Source: Symsagittifera roscoffensis
Lineage: Eukaryota > Xenacoelomorpha > Acoela > Convolutidae
Assembly (NCBI RefSeq): GCF_963678635.1
Contig: NC_087070.1
Coordinates: forward strand, 21,311,461-21,375,460
Reading direction: 5' to 3'
Length of the DNA: 64,000 nucleotides
Every line of letters starts with the position of its first letter. Position 1 is the stretch's first letter. Positions 10,591 to 21,943 of this stretch are shown in pieces. The position numbers were made by a program, and so were the translations under genes. The notes beneath the pieces are model-generated. The model made no database searches and was not told the DNA's origin. It saw nothing but the letters and a program-made list of their open reading frames with translations.

Positions 10591-11489
10591 CTATTTCTCT
10601 TCTTTTTACATCCTGCTTAATATAAACTGGTGATTGTTGTTCAGACCACTGATAGGGGAGAAGAAATTTGTTTTCGGGTGTGTTTTAGTTTGATTCCAAC
10701 AAAATTCAGATAACACAAATAATCATAAGATTGGGTCGAGTGTAGTATCATATTAAAACTATTCTCGCCATGAGTTGATTGTGAGTTGATTATAAAATTT
10801 TCTCAATGCTGCAAAAATTGGTCAAATTTTGTAACTTTAGTCTAATTTACAGCGAGTAAAGCGAGCGACTAACGCCAAAAGCTCATTAATAAACAATTTT
10901 TAGTTTTTATTAATTAAATTTACAAGCTAAGTTATCAATTGGAGAAGCTAACTTTGGAGTTTATTTTTACACCTCTCGAACACTAGGGCTGTTCTATGAA
11001 ATTTATCATTCGAATTTATTTGCTCAAAGCTTGTGTAAAAATAAAATGGAAAAATTGAAAAATTTAAATTTCTGAAACTTAATGGGAGGGATAAGGCTAT
11101 TCACAGGTCCCGTTTTTTTATTTGATTTCTTGCATAAGAATTCACATAAAGTTCTTACAAGATAAATAGGTAGGCTTACAAGATTGTTTCAAGATTTTGA
11201 ATTGTACAAAGACCTGGGCTATTAATTGCTCCTTGCGGGGGAGAAATTTCATGCGCGAAGGAGCCGAACGCAAATGCGCGAAAATTGTGTCAACCAATCA
11301 GAGTTTAGTATTCGTAAAATCGAAAGAAATAAGTGACTTCAGTAAACTTTGAAAAGTTTTAAGAGCGTTGCTTGGTTGAAAATTTTTGCCCATTCTGTCT
11401 TTTGTGCATGACATTAGTCCCCGTCTGAGTGCTTAATAATAGGAAAAATCATAAAATTGTGTTTTTTTTTGTTAATTTTGTTGATTCAG
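10591..11489. other. Intron sequence without recognised features
   Basis: This is the remainder of the claudin-like intron. It is AT-rich with no open exon-like frame. It ends in the acceptor TTTTGTTGATTCAG at 11476-11489. Confidence 0.5.
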
Positions 11490-11668
11490 TCATCTTCGGT
11501 CTGTTCGCGTGTGCATTCGGGACTGACAAATATGGAATGTACGAAGAGCCCTGGAAGATGAAACTCATATTTCTGTGGGGTGGTTTCGTAGCCACTGTAC
11601 TTGCTCTAATCATGGGCGTGTTAGTGGTCGTGTTCAGAAACACAGAACGAGTCAACTTCGAGAAGTGA
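11490..11668 (+). CDS. Terminal exon of the claudin/PMP22-like membrane protein
   Basis: It follows the acceptor TTGATTCAG and continues the phase-1 codon left by the exon at 5886-6038 (T + TC gives Phe). It encodes the end of TM3 (IFGLFACAFG), a short extracellular loop (TDKYGMYEEPWKMK), TM4 (LIFLWGGFVATVLALIMGVL) and a cytoplasmic tail ending RNTERVNFEK and TGA. Tyr/Trp residues in the loop between TM3 and TM4, and a short charged tail, fit claudin-like proteins. The joined phase and hydrophobicity profile make the two-exon linkage secure. The specific family member is not determined. The gene converges on the minus-strand GTPase gene, with 758 bp between stops. Confidence 0.8.
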
Positions 11669-12426
11669 AGAAAGAAAGGACTTTCTAGAAAATCTATGCA
11701 GATTCGAATACGCAAGTTTAGTTTTGCTTACCGCTACTTTCGATTGGTCTTTTGAAAATCAGTAATCTGCCTTTGGTCTTTCTCCGTTATAATTTTCCCT
11801 ATCCTTCTAAAATTGACAATCAATTAAGCGTAAGCCCTACTTGAATAGCCTAACATATTTTTTATGAAAAAAAAACTTTTCCCTAATTGCACAGATAATA
11901 CTTGAAAAATATCTGAAGCTCTTTATAAAGTTTCATGATTTATTTTGCTATGAAAGCTTTGAAATTATGCGCAGATTGTAGAGCGGTGATTTCAATACTT
12001 CCCAAGAAAAGTAGTTTTCTTTTCAGGTTCAGAGGATTTAAAATCTTGGAAGAAAAATCAGCAGCCGAACATGAAAATCAAAGGATTAGCGAATCGAATA
12101 TAAGGAAAACTGGATTGAAAAATGGAACTTTGATTGATTGGAACCAAAATAGATGATTGATAATATTCTTTATGATCGAAATTGAACTCAATTCTCATTT
12201 TTCATTTAAGATAATGTATAGGTGCAAAACAAAACTATTCTCTAAAAAACTCGCAAATTTAAATTAGTAGTACGACATCGGTGCATTGACAAAATGCCAT
12301 CATGATGTTAGTTCGTTGCGAGTCACTGTTAACAATTTTCTAAAGCAGTTTAAGCATATGTTAAATATATTGCGGGTTATAATTCTCATCACATTTTTGA
12401 CCGATTTTTGATTGTCGGAATCTTGT
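11669..12426. other. Intergenic region between convergent genes
   Basis: This is the 3' flank shared by the claudin-like gene (plus) and the GTPase gene (minus). It is AT-rich. No coding exon or certain polyadenylation signal is assigned. Confidence 0.5.
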
Positions 12427-12628
12427 TCACGGGGTGTCTCTCGCTACTACTCGTGGGTTCGGTTTTGGCATCGACAATCCATCTCGTAGCCATCCCTGTC
12501 TCAGACAGGCGTTGATAACCGAAGTGAGGTCATCTAGATTTTTCAAATCTTTCACTTCCACTTCCAGAATTTGAAAAGGTTTTGCAGCAACTAGCGAGTC
12601 GAAGCCGATATAGTTACGAATTTTGCTC
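12427..12628 (-). CDS. Exon 4 (last) of divergent small GTPase gene
   Basis: The minus-strand acceptor TTTCACAG precedes GAGCAAAATT. The exon supplies the third base of the split Arg codon and 66 further codons, and stops with TGA at 12429-12427. It encodes the C-terminal G-domain segment, about SLVAAKPFQILEVEVKDLKN and VINACLRQGW, then a proline-rich tail. In small GTPases this region holds the last strand (usually with an SAK/CAT-type G5 motif) and the C-terminal helix; a clear G5 is not visible, although EVEVKD occupies its place. There is no prenylation CaaX box at the end. Confidence 0.85.
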
Positions 12629-12887
12629 CTGTGAAATCGGAAAGTTTGAGCAGATCTATTCGACGTGATAGATTTTAGATTAAAATTATGTTTTTAACAT
12701 ATCAAAACTTCATGTGAAATCTTTGAAAACAGAGCTCAAGAAACAAGCTTAACTGAAAAACTTATGGTTCTAAATTGATTTTTTTTTCGGTATTTTTTAG
12801 CTAACTACTTTTTCTTATACCTAATTTCTGTTTACTGAGGATACTTAAAAGTCGCTCTTCCACCAAGTATGTCTGCTTTAATCTTAC

Positions 12888-13108
12888 CTGTCAATTCTAG
12901 ATTCTGATTGGCCCTTGCTGTTGTAGATGATAGCCAATGGGGGCACAGATTGGTTCTTGCGTAGAAAAGGCATGTGGATGTTGAGATCGTAATCGTCCAC
13001 GTTTTCCTTGGTGCAGTCTAGAAATATGGCGAGACAGTTGATCTGGTTCAACACAGGTGTGAAGTCTTTCTCCATCCGGAAGTCAAACCCTGGTTCACAA
13101 AAGTGCAC
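12888..13108 (-). CDS. Exon 3 of divergent small GTPase gene
   Basis: On the minus strand it is bounded by the acceptor ATATTTTAG and the donor CAG|GTAAGA. Its 221 nt begin in phase 0 and end with a two-base split codon, matching exon 4. It encodes VHFCEPGFDF at the G3 position (where DxxG is usual, here only ...PG), a central strand LNQINCLAIFLDCTKEN, and PLAIIYNSKG where the G4 NKxD motif would fall. G3 and G4 are both degenerate, so guanine specificity or hydrolysis may be altered. Confidence 0.85.
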
Positions 13109-13202
13109 CTAAAATATTTCAACACTTACCCTTGCTTTTCTCAATTTTTAGGAAGAAGCCCAACCTAAAATCTCCTGGATCGTTTGTACTCACCACCCCT
13201 CC

Positions 13203-14175
13203 CCGGGTCGAGCTTGTGATTTTTTGATCAGACGGTCACGACCAATTTTTGGTATGTCCAGATTATCGCGACCAAAATTGATTTTTTTTTCAGACCGCCG
13301 CGAAGGAACTTTCATTTTTCCAGACTCTGTTGACCGAAACAATGTGTCCGCAACCGCTGGGATGGGGAAAAGATAACTGCGAACGGCGTAAACGAAGAAA
13401 AATTAACCACGACCGACGCGACCGAAGCGAAATTAACCGCGACCGGCGCAACCAAAAAAAAACAATAATCGCGACCAGCGCGAGCGAAAAAAAATCAACC
13501 GCGACCGGCCAGACGCAACAAAAATAAGTAACCGCGACCAGGGCTTGCGATTTACGTTGGGTTCAATAATTGATTAGTTTCAATCGTCTCGAACCGGGCT
13601 CGAAATTTTTTTTCGACACAAGCTATGTTTTGACTACGTTCGACCGAGGAAAAACATTTCGACTGAGTTCAACCACACAGTTTTTCAACAGGAAATTTTA
13701 ACCGAGAAGAAAAAGATCGTCTATTTTTGACCGATGGAAAAACCTTAACTTGTGTTCGACTGAGAAAAAATTTAGATTGCTTTCGAGTATTAAAATTACA
13801 TATATACTAGTTTATTTTGCTGTTTGCAACTGTTTTACAGTTTTTAAAGCAAAATTATCCGACAAACATTAAAAAGTAAAATCAAATTAGTTTTGGGATT
13901 AAAGAAATTGCTAGCTGCTTGTGATTTTACGTTTCGACCATGTATTGGATAATTTTAGACTATGTCGAGGCGAAGTTACCGACGCTGCTGTGATTAATTT
14001 TTAGACAATGCTGCGGCTTAACTTTTGATCATTCCGCCAAAAATATTTCAACCATGTGGCGAATAACTTTTTTTGACCATGCTGCGACTAAATTTTGACC
14101 ATACCGGGACTCCTTTTTGAATATGCCGCAATTAATTTTTCGACCCTGTCGCGACTAAGTTTTCGACAATCGCGA
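13203..14175. repeat. CG-rich degenerate minisatellite of the GACC/CGCGAC type
   Basis: It begins CCGGGTCGAGCTTGTGATTT, like the TCGA family at 6054. Irregular ~30-36-bp units follow, such as AAATTAACCGCGACCGGCGC and AATCGCGACCAGCGCGAGCG, then TTTTTGACCATGCTGCGACT units from 13920. CpG-rich words stand out against the AT-rich background. The 13330-13527 frame is a by-product of the repeat. It lies in intron 3 territory of the GTPase gene. Confidence 0.6.
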
Positions 14176-14199
14176 CCCTAATACGCTATTTCCAGACTA

Positions 14200-15504
14200 C
14201 AGTGCTGATTTAAATTAACCGGACAAAACGCGTTAAACTTGAAATTTAAAACGCGTTTTTCTCAAATTGGATTGAGTTTAGGAGAAAACTTATGAAGACA
14301 AAACTTGCTTAAAATTTTAGTAGAATTTTTATGGTGCAATTTGTTTTGCGAAATTCGGCCCCGAAGTTTTCCCCAAAAATGGGTCATTTTAGTTTTTCTT
14401 AGTTAATCAAAAATTACGCCGAAAATACCCAGTCGATCACAGACATAATTATATCAAAGTGAGCCCCTTACGTAGCCCAACAAACTTTAAAAAGGATATA
14501 TTCTCCAAAACCTTGTTTAAGTTAATTTATTTTTGTTTGATAGACAAAAAAGTTCATTTTTACAATATATAAAATACCAACTTTTTATTTAAAAACAATT
14601 TTTAAACAATTTGCAATTTTTTTTGGAGAATAAACCCTTTTTAAAGTTTGTTGGGCTACGTAAGAGGCTCACTTTGATATAGTTATGTCTGTGATCGCCC
14701 GGGTGTTTTCGGCGTAAATTTTGATTAGCTAAGAGAAGCCAAAATGACCCATTTTTGGGGTAAAATTTCGGGCCGGAATTTCTCAAAACAAATTACACCA
14801 TATTAATTCTGCTAAAATTTTAGGCAAGTTTTGTCTTCATAAGTTTTCACCTAAACTCAATCCAATTTGAGAAAAACTTGCTTAAAATTTCAGCAGAATC
14901 ATTATGGTATAATTTGTTTTAAAAAATTCGGGCCCACAATTTAACCCCAAAAATGGGTTATTTTGGCTTTTCTTAGTTAATCAAAAATAACGCCAAAAAT
15001 AACAAGTCAATCACAGACATAATTATATCAAAGTGAGCCCCTCACGTAGCCCAACAAACTTTGAGAAGGGTATTTTCTCCAAAAAAGAATTGAAAAAGTT
15101 TAAAAATTGTTTTTTAATCAAAAATGGGTATTTTATATAATAAAAACGACCTTTTTTGTCTATCAAACAAAAATAAATTCGTTTATACAGTGTTTTGGAG
15201 AATATACCCCTCTTAAAGTTTGTTGGGCTACGTAAGGGGCTCACTTTGATATAATTATGTCTGTGATTGACTTGTTATTTTTGGCATAACTTTTGATTAA
15301 CTAAGAAAAGCCAAAATGACCCATTTTTGGGGTTAAATTTCGGGCCCGAATTTTTTAAAACAAATTATACCATAATGATTCTGCTGAAATTTTAAGCAAG
15401 TTTTGTCTTCATAAGTTTTCACCTAAACTCAACCCAATTGGAGAAAAACGCGTTTTAAATTTCAAGTTTAACGCATTTTGTCCGGTTAATTTAAATCAGC
15501 ACTG
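14200..15504. mobile_element. Tc1/mariner-type foldback element, TA target duplication
   Basis: The outer inverted ends start CAGTGCTGATTTAAATTAAC (14200) and end GTTAATTTAAATCAGCACTG (15504), flanked by TA on both sides (14198-14199, 15505-15506). The arms are several hundred bp long. The interior is itself palindromic: AAGTGAGCCCCTTACGTAGC (14458) is inverted near 14650 and recurs at about 15030 and 15230, giving an arm / inverted arm / arm / inverted arm structure. It contains no transposase, so it is a non-autonomous multi-hairpin foldback. Confidence 0.85.
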
Positions 15505-16090
15505 TATGCCTTCGATTATTTTTCAACCATCGCCACCGAGATACGACATTTTCAGGATTCAAAACCCTGTCCAAGCTATGGATTTTTGGTCCCGTAATTA
15601 ACAACGGCGCGACCGAGACGAAGTTACAATAAAATCGGAAATTAGGTAGCACGTTTCGATCAGGGCTCCTATGGTACGATTTGCCGGCCCTATTAAGAAG
15701 TATTTCAACGTTTAAGCTTTTCAGAAGTTTTAACCGAGTAACAAATCTCCCCTTTTTAGTTTAGGGGGAACAAGTTTACGAGCTACTGCTACCAATTGAT
15801 GTCAACTGTGTTATATATACATCTGATTTAGCGTACAGAAAAAGGAATAAGCTGTATTCATCACTCAAATTTACTTGGTTGATTCATCTGGGTCAAAGAC
15901 AGCATATTGGCAAAACATGAAGTCGAGAAACATTCAAGTGCAAACTGATACAAACTAAAAGCTTCAAAACACCAGAAAAATGAATTATTAAAAAAAAACA
16001 ATTTGTATTTTGTTTCAAGGTTGCATTAATGGCTGCGAAATCCTTTTGACGGCCGTTTTTGAAATTTTTTTGTTCACTTCATTAACAATA
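15505..16090. other. Intron sequence without recognised features
   Basis: The first 150 bp continue the degenerate TCGA/CGCGAC repeat type (TTTCAACCATCGCCACCGAG). No exon is seen. Confidence 0.45.
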
Positions 16091-17028
16091 CTGCCCGTAT
16101 ACTAAAGTGCGAGGAAAACTGCATTTCAATGAACCTGACGAAAAGCAAAGTCCTTTGTATCAAGGGATCAGCTACGATTGCACTCCCCAATTACAGCTTC
16201 GGAACCACTGAAGTAATAAAAGATCTGGGCATCCTAATAACCGACACGCTCTCTTGGACGCAATACGCAAAAAGAGGGCTGAAAAAGCCTTAAACGCTTT
16301 CTTCGTACTCGAAAGGAATCTCTCCAAGGCAAATTTCGCGACCAGAAAAACGCATATATCTGTTACGTTGTGCCAATTCTGTGCTACTGTTCAGCTATCT
16401 GGAAACCATCAAAAGGTGACTTAGGAATCATAGAAAGTGTGCAGCGGAAAGCGATCTCGTGGATTTTCATGACATGCAATAGCCATATCTCCTATAAAGA
16501 CATACTCGTAAAGCTTAACATCCTTCCTTTGTCTCTATATCAAGAGCTTCATGTTGGACTGCTGTTTGCAAAAATACAGCTGGAAAAGTTGACATCGATT
16601 AGAGAAGCCCTGTAAGCATCACTGACGTTGGAAACCAAAGAGCTCATATGACACGAAATTTTGTCTGCAAACAAATGCGTCTGAAGAAGTGCGAGTCGGA
16701 TTTCTGGTTTCGGGCCTGTCGTCTTGCTAATTTGTACAACGAATACTTCAAATGTGACAATTTGTTTGACCCAGAATGCAAAAACAGACTTCTAGGAATG
16801 TACACAACGTTTTTAAAAACTCGCTACAACGAATCAGATACATGCACTTGGCGCATTTTATGCGAATGCAACAACTGTAGAGCCCTGAATACACTTACAC
16901 TTATAACTAAAAAACTAAACTTTGAAGACTGCAATGACTGGGTTTTACACGAATCCTTGGATTATATTCCTAAATCTTTTCTTATTATTATTATACGAGG
17001 GCAGATGTTCCAGCGTTCCTCTGAGTAA
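16091..17028 (+). pseudogene. Non-LTR retrotransposon RT remnant (thumb/C-terminal part)
   Basis: Conceptual translation shows the C-terminal portion of a Jockey/CR1-like reverse transcriptase: MNLTKSKVLCIKGSA, EVIKDLGILI...SW, then after a frameshift RAEKALNAFFVLERNLSK, then after another VVPILCYCSAIWKPSKGD, QRKAISWIF and LNILPLSLYQELHVGLL. A cysteine-containing tail (CTWRILCECNNC) follows near 16850. At least two frameshifts and a stop at 16613-16615 inactivate it. There is no catalytic YxDD here, because the fragment starts after it. It is a 5'-truncated insertion in a GTPase intron, as is usual for LINEs. Confidence 0.75.
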
Positions 17029-17102
17029 TTTGAAAAAATGTATGAAGAAATTATTGTGGAAGCAAATATTTTGACTGCGCATATATGAAATATCAAAGTT
17101 GT

Positions 17103-17598
17103 TATTGTCCCGAAGTTAACAGAATATTTGTCATAGTGGTGGTTTTTTTACTTCAGGCAAGTTTCGACTTTTTAATTAGCCATTTTTGACGAAAAAGTTT
17201 TTATATCATTCAAAAGATATTGTTTTCTTGAGCTAAAATCACTTGTGATAGTTTTTCTTAAAATTATGGTGGTTTAAAAATTGCCACTTTGGCTATTTGG
17301 CACAATTAACGCGCGATATAATTCGCGCTATTAACGCCTAAGCGGAGATTTAATCCGTCTTAGAAATCGTTCAAAATTCTTTAAAAGCTTATTTGCCATA
17401 ATTGATTTATTACTAGTAGCAAATATTTCACTTTGTGCTGTAAATGGCGTGTGGCGGGATGATTTTAACAAAAAATTTCAACAAATTTTTTTTTTCTTAT
17501 TTTGTTACATTTGTTTTTTTTTATGTTATTACTGCTCTATAGACTTTAAAAGGCAGTCAGAACGTTTAGGACTTTGCCCTTATACGAGCAGTTTTGTT
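17103..17598 (+). mobile_element. Helentron-like repeat, plus strand
   Basis: The family core AATTAACGCGCGATATAATT, CTAAGCGGAGATTTAATCCG and the 3' end AGGACTTTGCCCTTATACGAGC are present. The 5' end is altered (TTGTCCCGAAGTTAACAG). Confidence 0.6.
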
Positions 17599-17862
17599 TG
17601 AATTGTATAGGGAATTAAAACGACTGTTTAGCTGGCTTCAAATCAGTTTAGAACGCTTTGGATTGCAGTATATATCACGATGCATAAATTATTCGCATTG
17701 CGCTTCTAGCGTCAAAACCCTCAAATTGCACATAAATTAGTTGAACGTTGCCAAACAGCCCAATTTCAAACCACTAGGTTTTCTCAAAAAAAGCAGGTTA
17801 AACGATGTTTTTTTTATAAATGTCAACTCAAAGAACCTGTGTTTTCATTTCGTTAGAAAATA

Positions 17863-18385
17863 TAACAAAACTGCTCGTAACAGGGCAAAGCCCTGAATGT
17901 ACCGACTACTTTTTAAGGTCTAGGGAGCAGCAAAAACATAAAAAAATAAATGTAATAAAATAAAATGAAATTTTTTTCTAAAGTTTGAGATTTTTTAATG
18001 AGAATCAACCCTCCACACCCCAAATAAAGTACAAAATAATAGATTTTGCTCCTTGTAACAATTTATTTATGGCGAAAAAGCTTCGTGTCACCAATGTCGA
18101 ACGATTTATAAGACGGATTAAATCTCCGCTTACGCGTTAATAGCGCGAAACATATCGCGCGTTACTCGTCCCAAATTGGCCAAAATGGCAATCTTCAAAC
18201 CCCCATAACTTGATCGAAAAATGATCAGAGGCAAACTAATTTTTGAAATTCAAGCTCAAAAGAACAATACTTTTTAAGTGATTTTAAAAAAATTCTGTCA
18301 AAAATGGCTAGTTGAAAAGTCTAATTTTGTCTGAAGAAAAAAAACCCACCCGAGCACAAATATTCCGTTTCAATTTTTGCTTCAA
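17863..18385 (-). mobile_element. Helentron-like repeat, minus strand
   Basis: It starts AACAAAACTGCTCGTAACAG with hairpin CAGGGC/GCCCTG and carries the conserved CGGATTAAATCTCCGCTTAC core. It ends AATATTCCGTTTC. It is tail-to-tail with the copy at 17103-17598. A broken piece of the same family with both end types (18497-18680) follows. Confidence 0.65.
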
Positions 18386-18953
18386 TCGCCAAAAATGCTC
18401 TGAATGAACATACCACCTGAAACATATACATTTTGATCAAAAATTGAATAAAAGAATTCTATAGTGTTTTATTTATATCTCTATGAGACAACCAACAAGA
18501 CTGTTCGTACCGGGGTACAGTCTTGAATGTCCGAATTGCCGCTAAAATTTATCAAAAAAGAAACGTTTTTGCTTAAATTAGATGATTGGAATGAGCGAAC
18601 GGAATATTGACGCATGGGGTAGTTTTTTTATTCAGTCAACATTGGACTTTTTAACAGAGCAATGTTGGCTGAAATTTGGAGAGTAAAAGTATAAAAAGCA
18701 TAAATGTTCAAAAGAGTTTCAGAAGATCATTCTACAAATGAGGCTAATTAGAACATCATTTAAATTGTTCTCCATTGATCCCAGTTGTTCAGAACTTTCA
18801 CACTCTTTGTCCCATTCTTCGTTCAGAATATTTTTTCTACGTTCTAAAAAAACTATAAATTTCACTTTCTTCTTCGTGTTCTGCCTCTTGTTTTCTTATC
18901 TTTCATTGTACAATAATCTAAAATGTTCCAGAATATTTTATTTATTTGTTTAC

Positions 18954-19165
18954 CTTAACTTTCTTGTCTTCCCACTCGTAGTCCTCTGGGTCGAATCTCT
19001 TGAATGCGATGTCCACGTAGTCCCTCTCAGTCAAAGTGGCACAAGTCCTCGCCATCATCTCACTCCGCACTCTCTTCGAATCGACATCCGCGAACTTATC
19101 CGCCTTTTCCTTCTCGTCCCCGAAGTGGTCATAGCACGACTCACGGAACAGCGTCTTGCCAGAAC
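18954..19165 (-). CDS. Exon 2 of divergent small GTPase gene (P-loop serine/lysine/threonine)
   Basis: On the minus strand it runs from acceptor TTTTACACAG to donor AAG|GTAAAC, 212 nt; the first two bases complete the Gly codon begun in exon 1. It encodes the GSGKT part of the Walker A motif followed by LFRESCYDHFGDEKEKAD and a long charged segment (about VDSKRVRSEMMARTCATLTE, YEWEDKKVK) that replaces the usual switch I. High lysine, glutamate and aspartate content is typical of an exposed insert. A small inverted repeat begins only about 23 nt upstream of the acceptor. Confidence 0.85.
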
Positions 19166-19188
19166 CTGTGTAAAAGAATACGTAGTAT

Positions 19189-19360
19189 ATAAACCAGCCG
19201 AAGTATCAACCAGCCGAAAATGCGTAAGTGTTATATAATATTTTTGCAACAATTATGTAACAGTCATGAAAATTATGCAAATTCACTATTATGATGTAAC
19301 TTTTCGGTTGGTTTATATACTCTGCGCATTTTCGGTTGGTTTATACTTCGCCTGGTTTAT
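19189..19360. repeat. Small inverted-repeat element (MITE), 36-bp arms
   Basis: The arm 19189-19224 (ATAAACCAGCCGAAGTATCA ... AAATGCG) is inverted at 19325-19360 with about four mismatches. It lies immediately upstream of the exon 2 splice acceptor, where a branch point would normally be. Confidence 0.65.
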
Positions 19361-19653
19361 TTACTCTCAAAAGAATAGTTCCTGCTAATTCCGGATACGA
19401 TAAGGCGAGGAATCACCGTTCAAGATAAATGACAATGGCTAAAATGAGGGGCGTATTAAAAAGAAAGAGCGGGTCTGAACGCCCCATTTCAATTCTCTTA
19501 CAGCAAAAAAGATTTTCTTGAAACTATTCGCTTATGTTACGACAAAAAGGTAACACCTTCTTAGCTTTTCTCCGTAAAATTAAATTGTTCGATAACCCAA
19601 ACCCCTTTCTCGATAACCTTAGATCTTGTTACTCAGAGTGGAGTCTTAAAATT

Positions 19654-19810
19654 CAGTGCTGATTTAAAATACCCGGACAAAACGCCCAGGTTGACCTCCA
19701 TACGCTAAAAATGTTGGTCATATAATTCTACAATAGAAAAATGGTTATCTATTATACAAATGCAAACATGGAGTAAATAGAAAATTGTAGGCATATTTTC
19801 CATGGCAGCT
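19654..19810. repeat. Chimeric transposon-end fragment
   Basis: CAGTGCTGATTTAAAATACC (19654), a 31-bp end like that of the Tc1-type foldback at 14200, runs straight into CCCAGGTTGACCTCCATACG, the end of the CGGGTTGACC family seen at 61507. No matching partner end is seen nearby. Confidence 0.5.
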
Positions 19811-20565
19811 TTTTCTATTTAAAACTTTTGAAATTTAAGGAAGTTTTTTCCTCTTCTTAGTCGCAAAATCATTTCCATGCTCAAAACTCGAGTAAATTTT
19901 TCCGATTTTTTTCTCTGATATAGTACAGGCTGAAATTTTCATGCAAATGAATCAAAATTGACAATGAATTTCCTCTGTGCACCCAACTTGAAATTTTTTT
20001 TTTCGTTTTTATATGTAAAATAAAAAGTTTTATCTGTCAAAACAAAACAAGCCACGATTTCAAGTCACTAAAATTTCTGGAGCAAAAGTTTTCTAGCCAT
20101 ATACAAAAATGTACTAGTCTGAGTGAAACTTACCGTAATATGTTAGATGGCTTATCTCTGGTAGCAGTTTATGTGTGATGTTATTCCACAATCTGAAGGG
20201 TTCACTAATTGGAGAAAAATTTGGTTATTTTGTGTTCATTCAATATTTGTGTTCATTCAAATTTAATATGAACAGTTTAAATATAAGCAGCATATAGTAC
20301 AGCTACATCAAAAACTCTCCCTACTCATTGCCAAAATCGTTCACTACAAATTGTATATTTTTGTTTTCAATTAGAAACTTTTTGTAAGACTTTACAAAGA
20401 TTATATAGAACCAGTATTGCAACATGGAGTTTTATTATAAGCATTTTACGCAATTATTTTTTTAACTTGCAAAGAACGGATTTTGAGAAAAATTAAAAAG
20501 GATCACAAATTTTCCACAAGCAAAGACATTTATGTATATGAATTGATTAAAACAATGGCAAAAGT
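19811..20565. other. Intron sequence without recognised features
   Basis: This is part of GTPase intron 1: AT-rich, no exon-like frame or repeat boundary identified. Confidence 0.4.
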
Positions 20566-21115
20566 AACAAGACTGCTCGTATCAGGGCAAAGCCCTGAAT
20601 GTTCCGACTGCCTTTTAAGGTTTATGGAGCAGTAATAACAATTAAAATGATTCAATAAAATTCAATAAAATGAAACAAAACAAAAATATTTTTTTTCTAA
20701 AATGTGAAATTTTTTTAAATGAAAATCATCCCCCCACACGCCATATAAAGTACAAAAGGAAAAATTTCGCTCCTTGTAACAAACCAATTATGACAAATAA
20801 GCTTCTTTTAACCAATTTGGAACGATTTCTAAGACGGATTAACTCTCCGCTTACGCGTTAATAGCGCGAAATATATCGCGCGTTAATTGTCCCAAATTGG
20901 CCAAAATGGCAATCTTTAAACCCCCGTAACTTTACGAAAAATGATCACAGGTAAAATACTTTTTCAAATTTGAGCTCAGGACAACAATACTTTTTGAGTG
21001 ATATAACAATTTCTGTCAAAAACGACTAGTTAAAAAGTCGAAATTTGTCTGAAGAAAAAAAACCCACCCCGAGCACAAATATTCCGTTACTTTCGTATCT
21101 TAAGTCGGAACAATA
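20566..21115 (-). mobile_element. Helentron-like repeat, minus strand, near-intact
   Basis: From AACAAGACTGCTCGTATCAG with hairpin CAGGGC-AAA-GCCCTG to TTAAGTCGGAACAATA. It includes the palindromic GCGCGAAATATATCGCGC core. The 63-codon frame 20670-20861 is inside the repeat and recurs as a degenerate version at 21280, so it reflects repeat history rather than a gene. Confidence 0.7.
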
Positions 21116-21190
21116 AAATATAACATCCATGCTCCACAATCAGCAGCGTAGTATCAAATGAAAACATTGAGCAATGTATCAAACATAAAA

Positions 21191-21723
21191 AAAGAACTGC
21201 TCGTATCAGGGCGAAGCCCTGAATGTTCCGACTGCCTTTTAAGGTTTATAGAGCAGCAGTAATAACATAAAGAAACTAAATGAAACAAAATAAAATGAAT
21301 TTTTTTCTAAAATTCAAAATTTTTTATAAAAAAATCATCCCCTCAACACGCCATATACAGTATAAAAAGATAGATTTCGTTCCTTGTAACAAATCAATTA
21401 TGACAAAAAAGCTTCGTTCAACCAATTTGGAACGATTGATAAGTCGGATTAAATCTCCGCTTGCACGTTAATAGCGGGAATTATATCGCGCGTTAATTGT
21501 CCCAAATTGATCAAAATGGCAATTTTTAAACCCTCATAACCTTACAAAAAATGATCACAGGTGAAATATCTTTTCAAATTTAAGCTTAGAACAACAATAC
21601 CTTTTGAATGATATAAAAAATTCCGTCAAAAATGGCTACTTAAAAAGTCGAAATTTGTCTGAAGAAAAAAAACCCACCCCGAGCACAAATATTCCGTTAC
21701 TTTTGTATCAAAAGTCAGTACAA
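21191..21723 (-). mobile_element. Helentron-like repeat, minus strand
   Basis: From AAGAACTGCTCGTATCAGGG to AAAAGTCAGTACAA, in the same orientation as the preceding copy and 75 bp from it. It carries the same core and T-rich interior. Confidence 0.7.
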
Positions 21724-21943
21724 AAAAACGCCTTACAAACCAAAAAGGGTACATCAATTAAGTTTAAGTATAAGATGTTTAAGTAGTTTAAATATTGCAA
21801 CTAGTTTAAGTATAAGAAAGCTACTTAGTTTGAAAAAAGTTTTATTCATGAATGCAGTAATGAAAACAAAAAAAAAGAAATGACAATTTGATGCATCAAT
21901 TTCAAGATTTGAACATAGTAGGCATAAAGATCTTAAACTAATT

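Noticed and set aside
18738-19252. Plus-strand frames of 166 and 62 codons over GTPase exon 2
   Set aside because: They are antisense shadows of the minus-strand exon at 19165-18954, which has splice sites and phase agreement.
20670-21471. Two similar 63-codon frames (20670-20861 and 21280-21471)
   Set aside because: Both are inside copies of the Helentron-like repeat; they resemble each other because the repeats do, and other copies have stops there.
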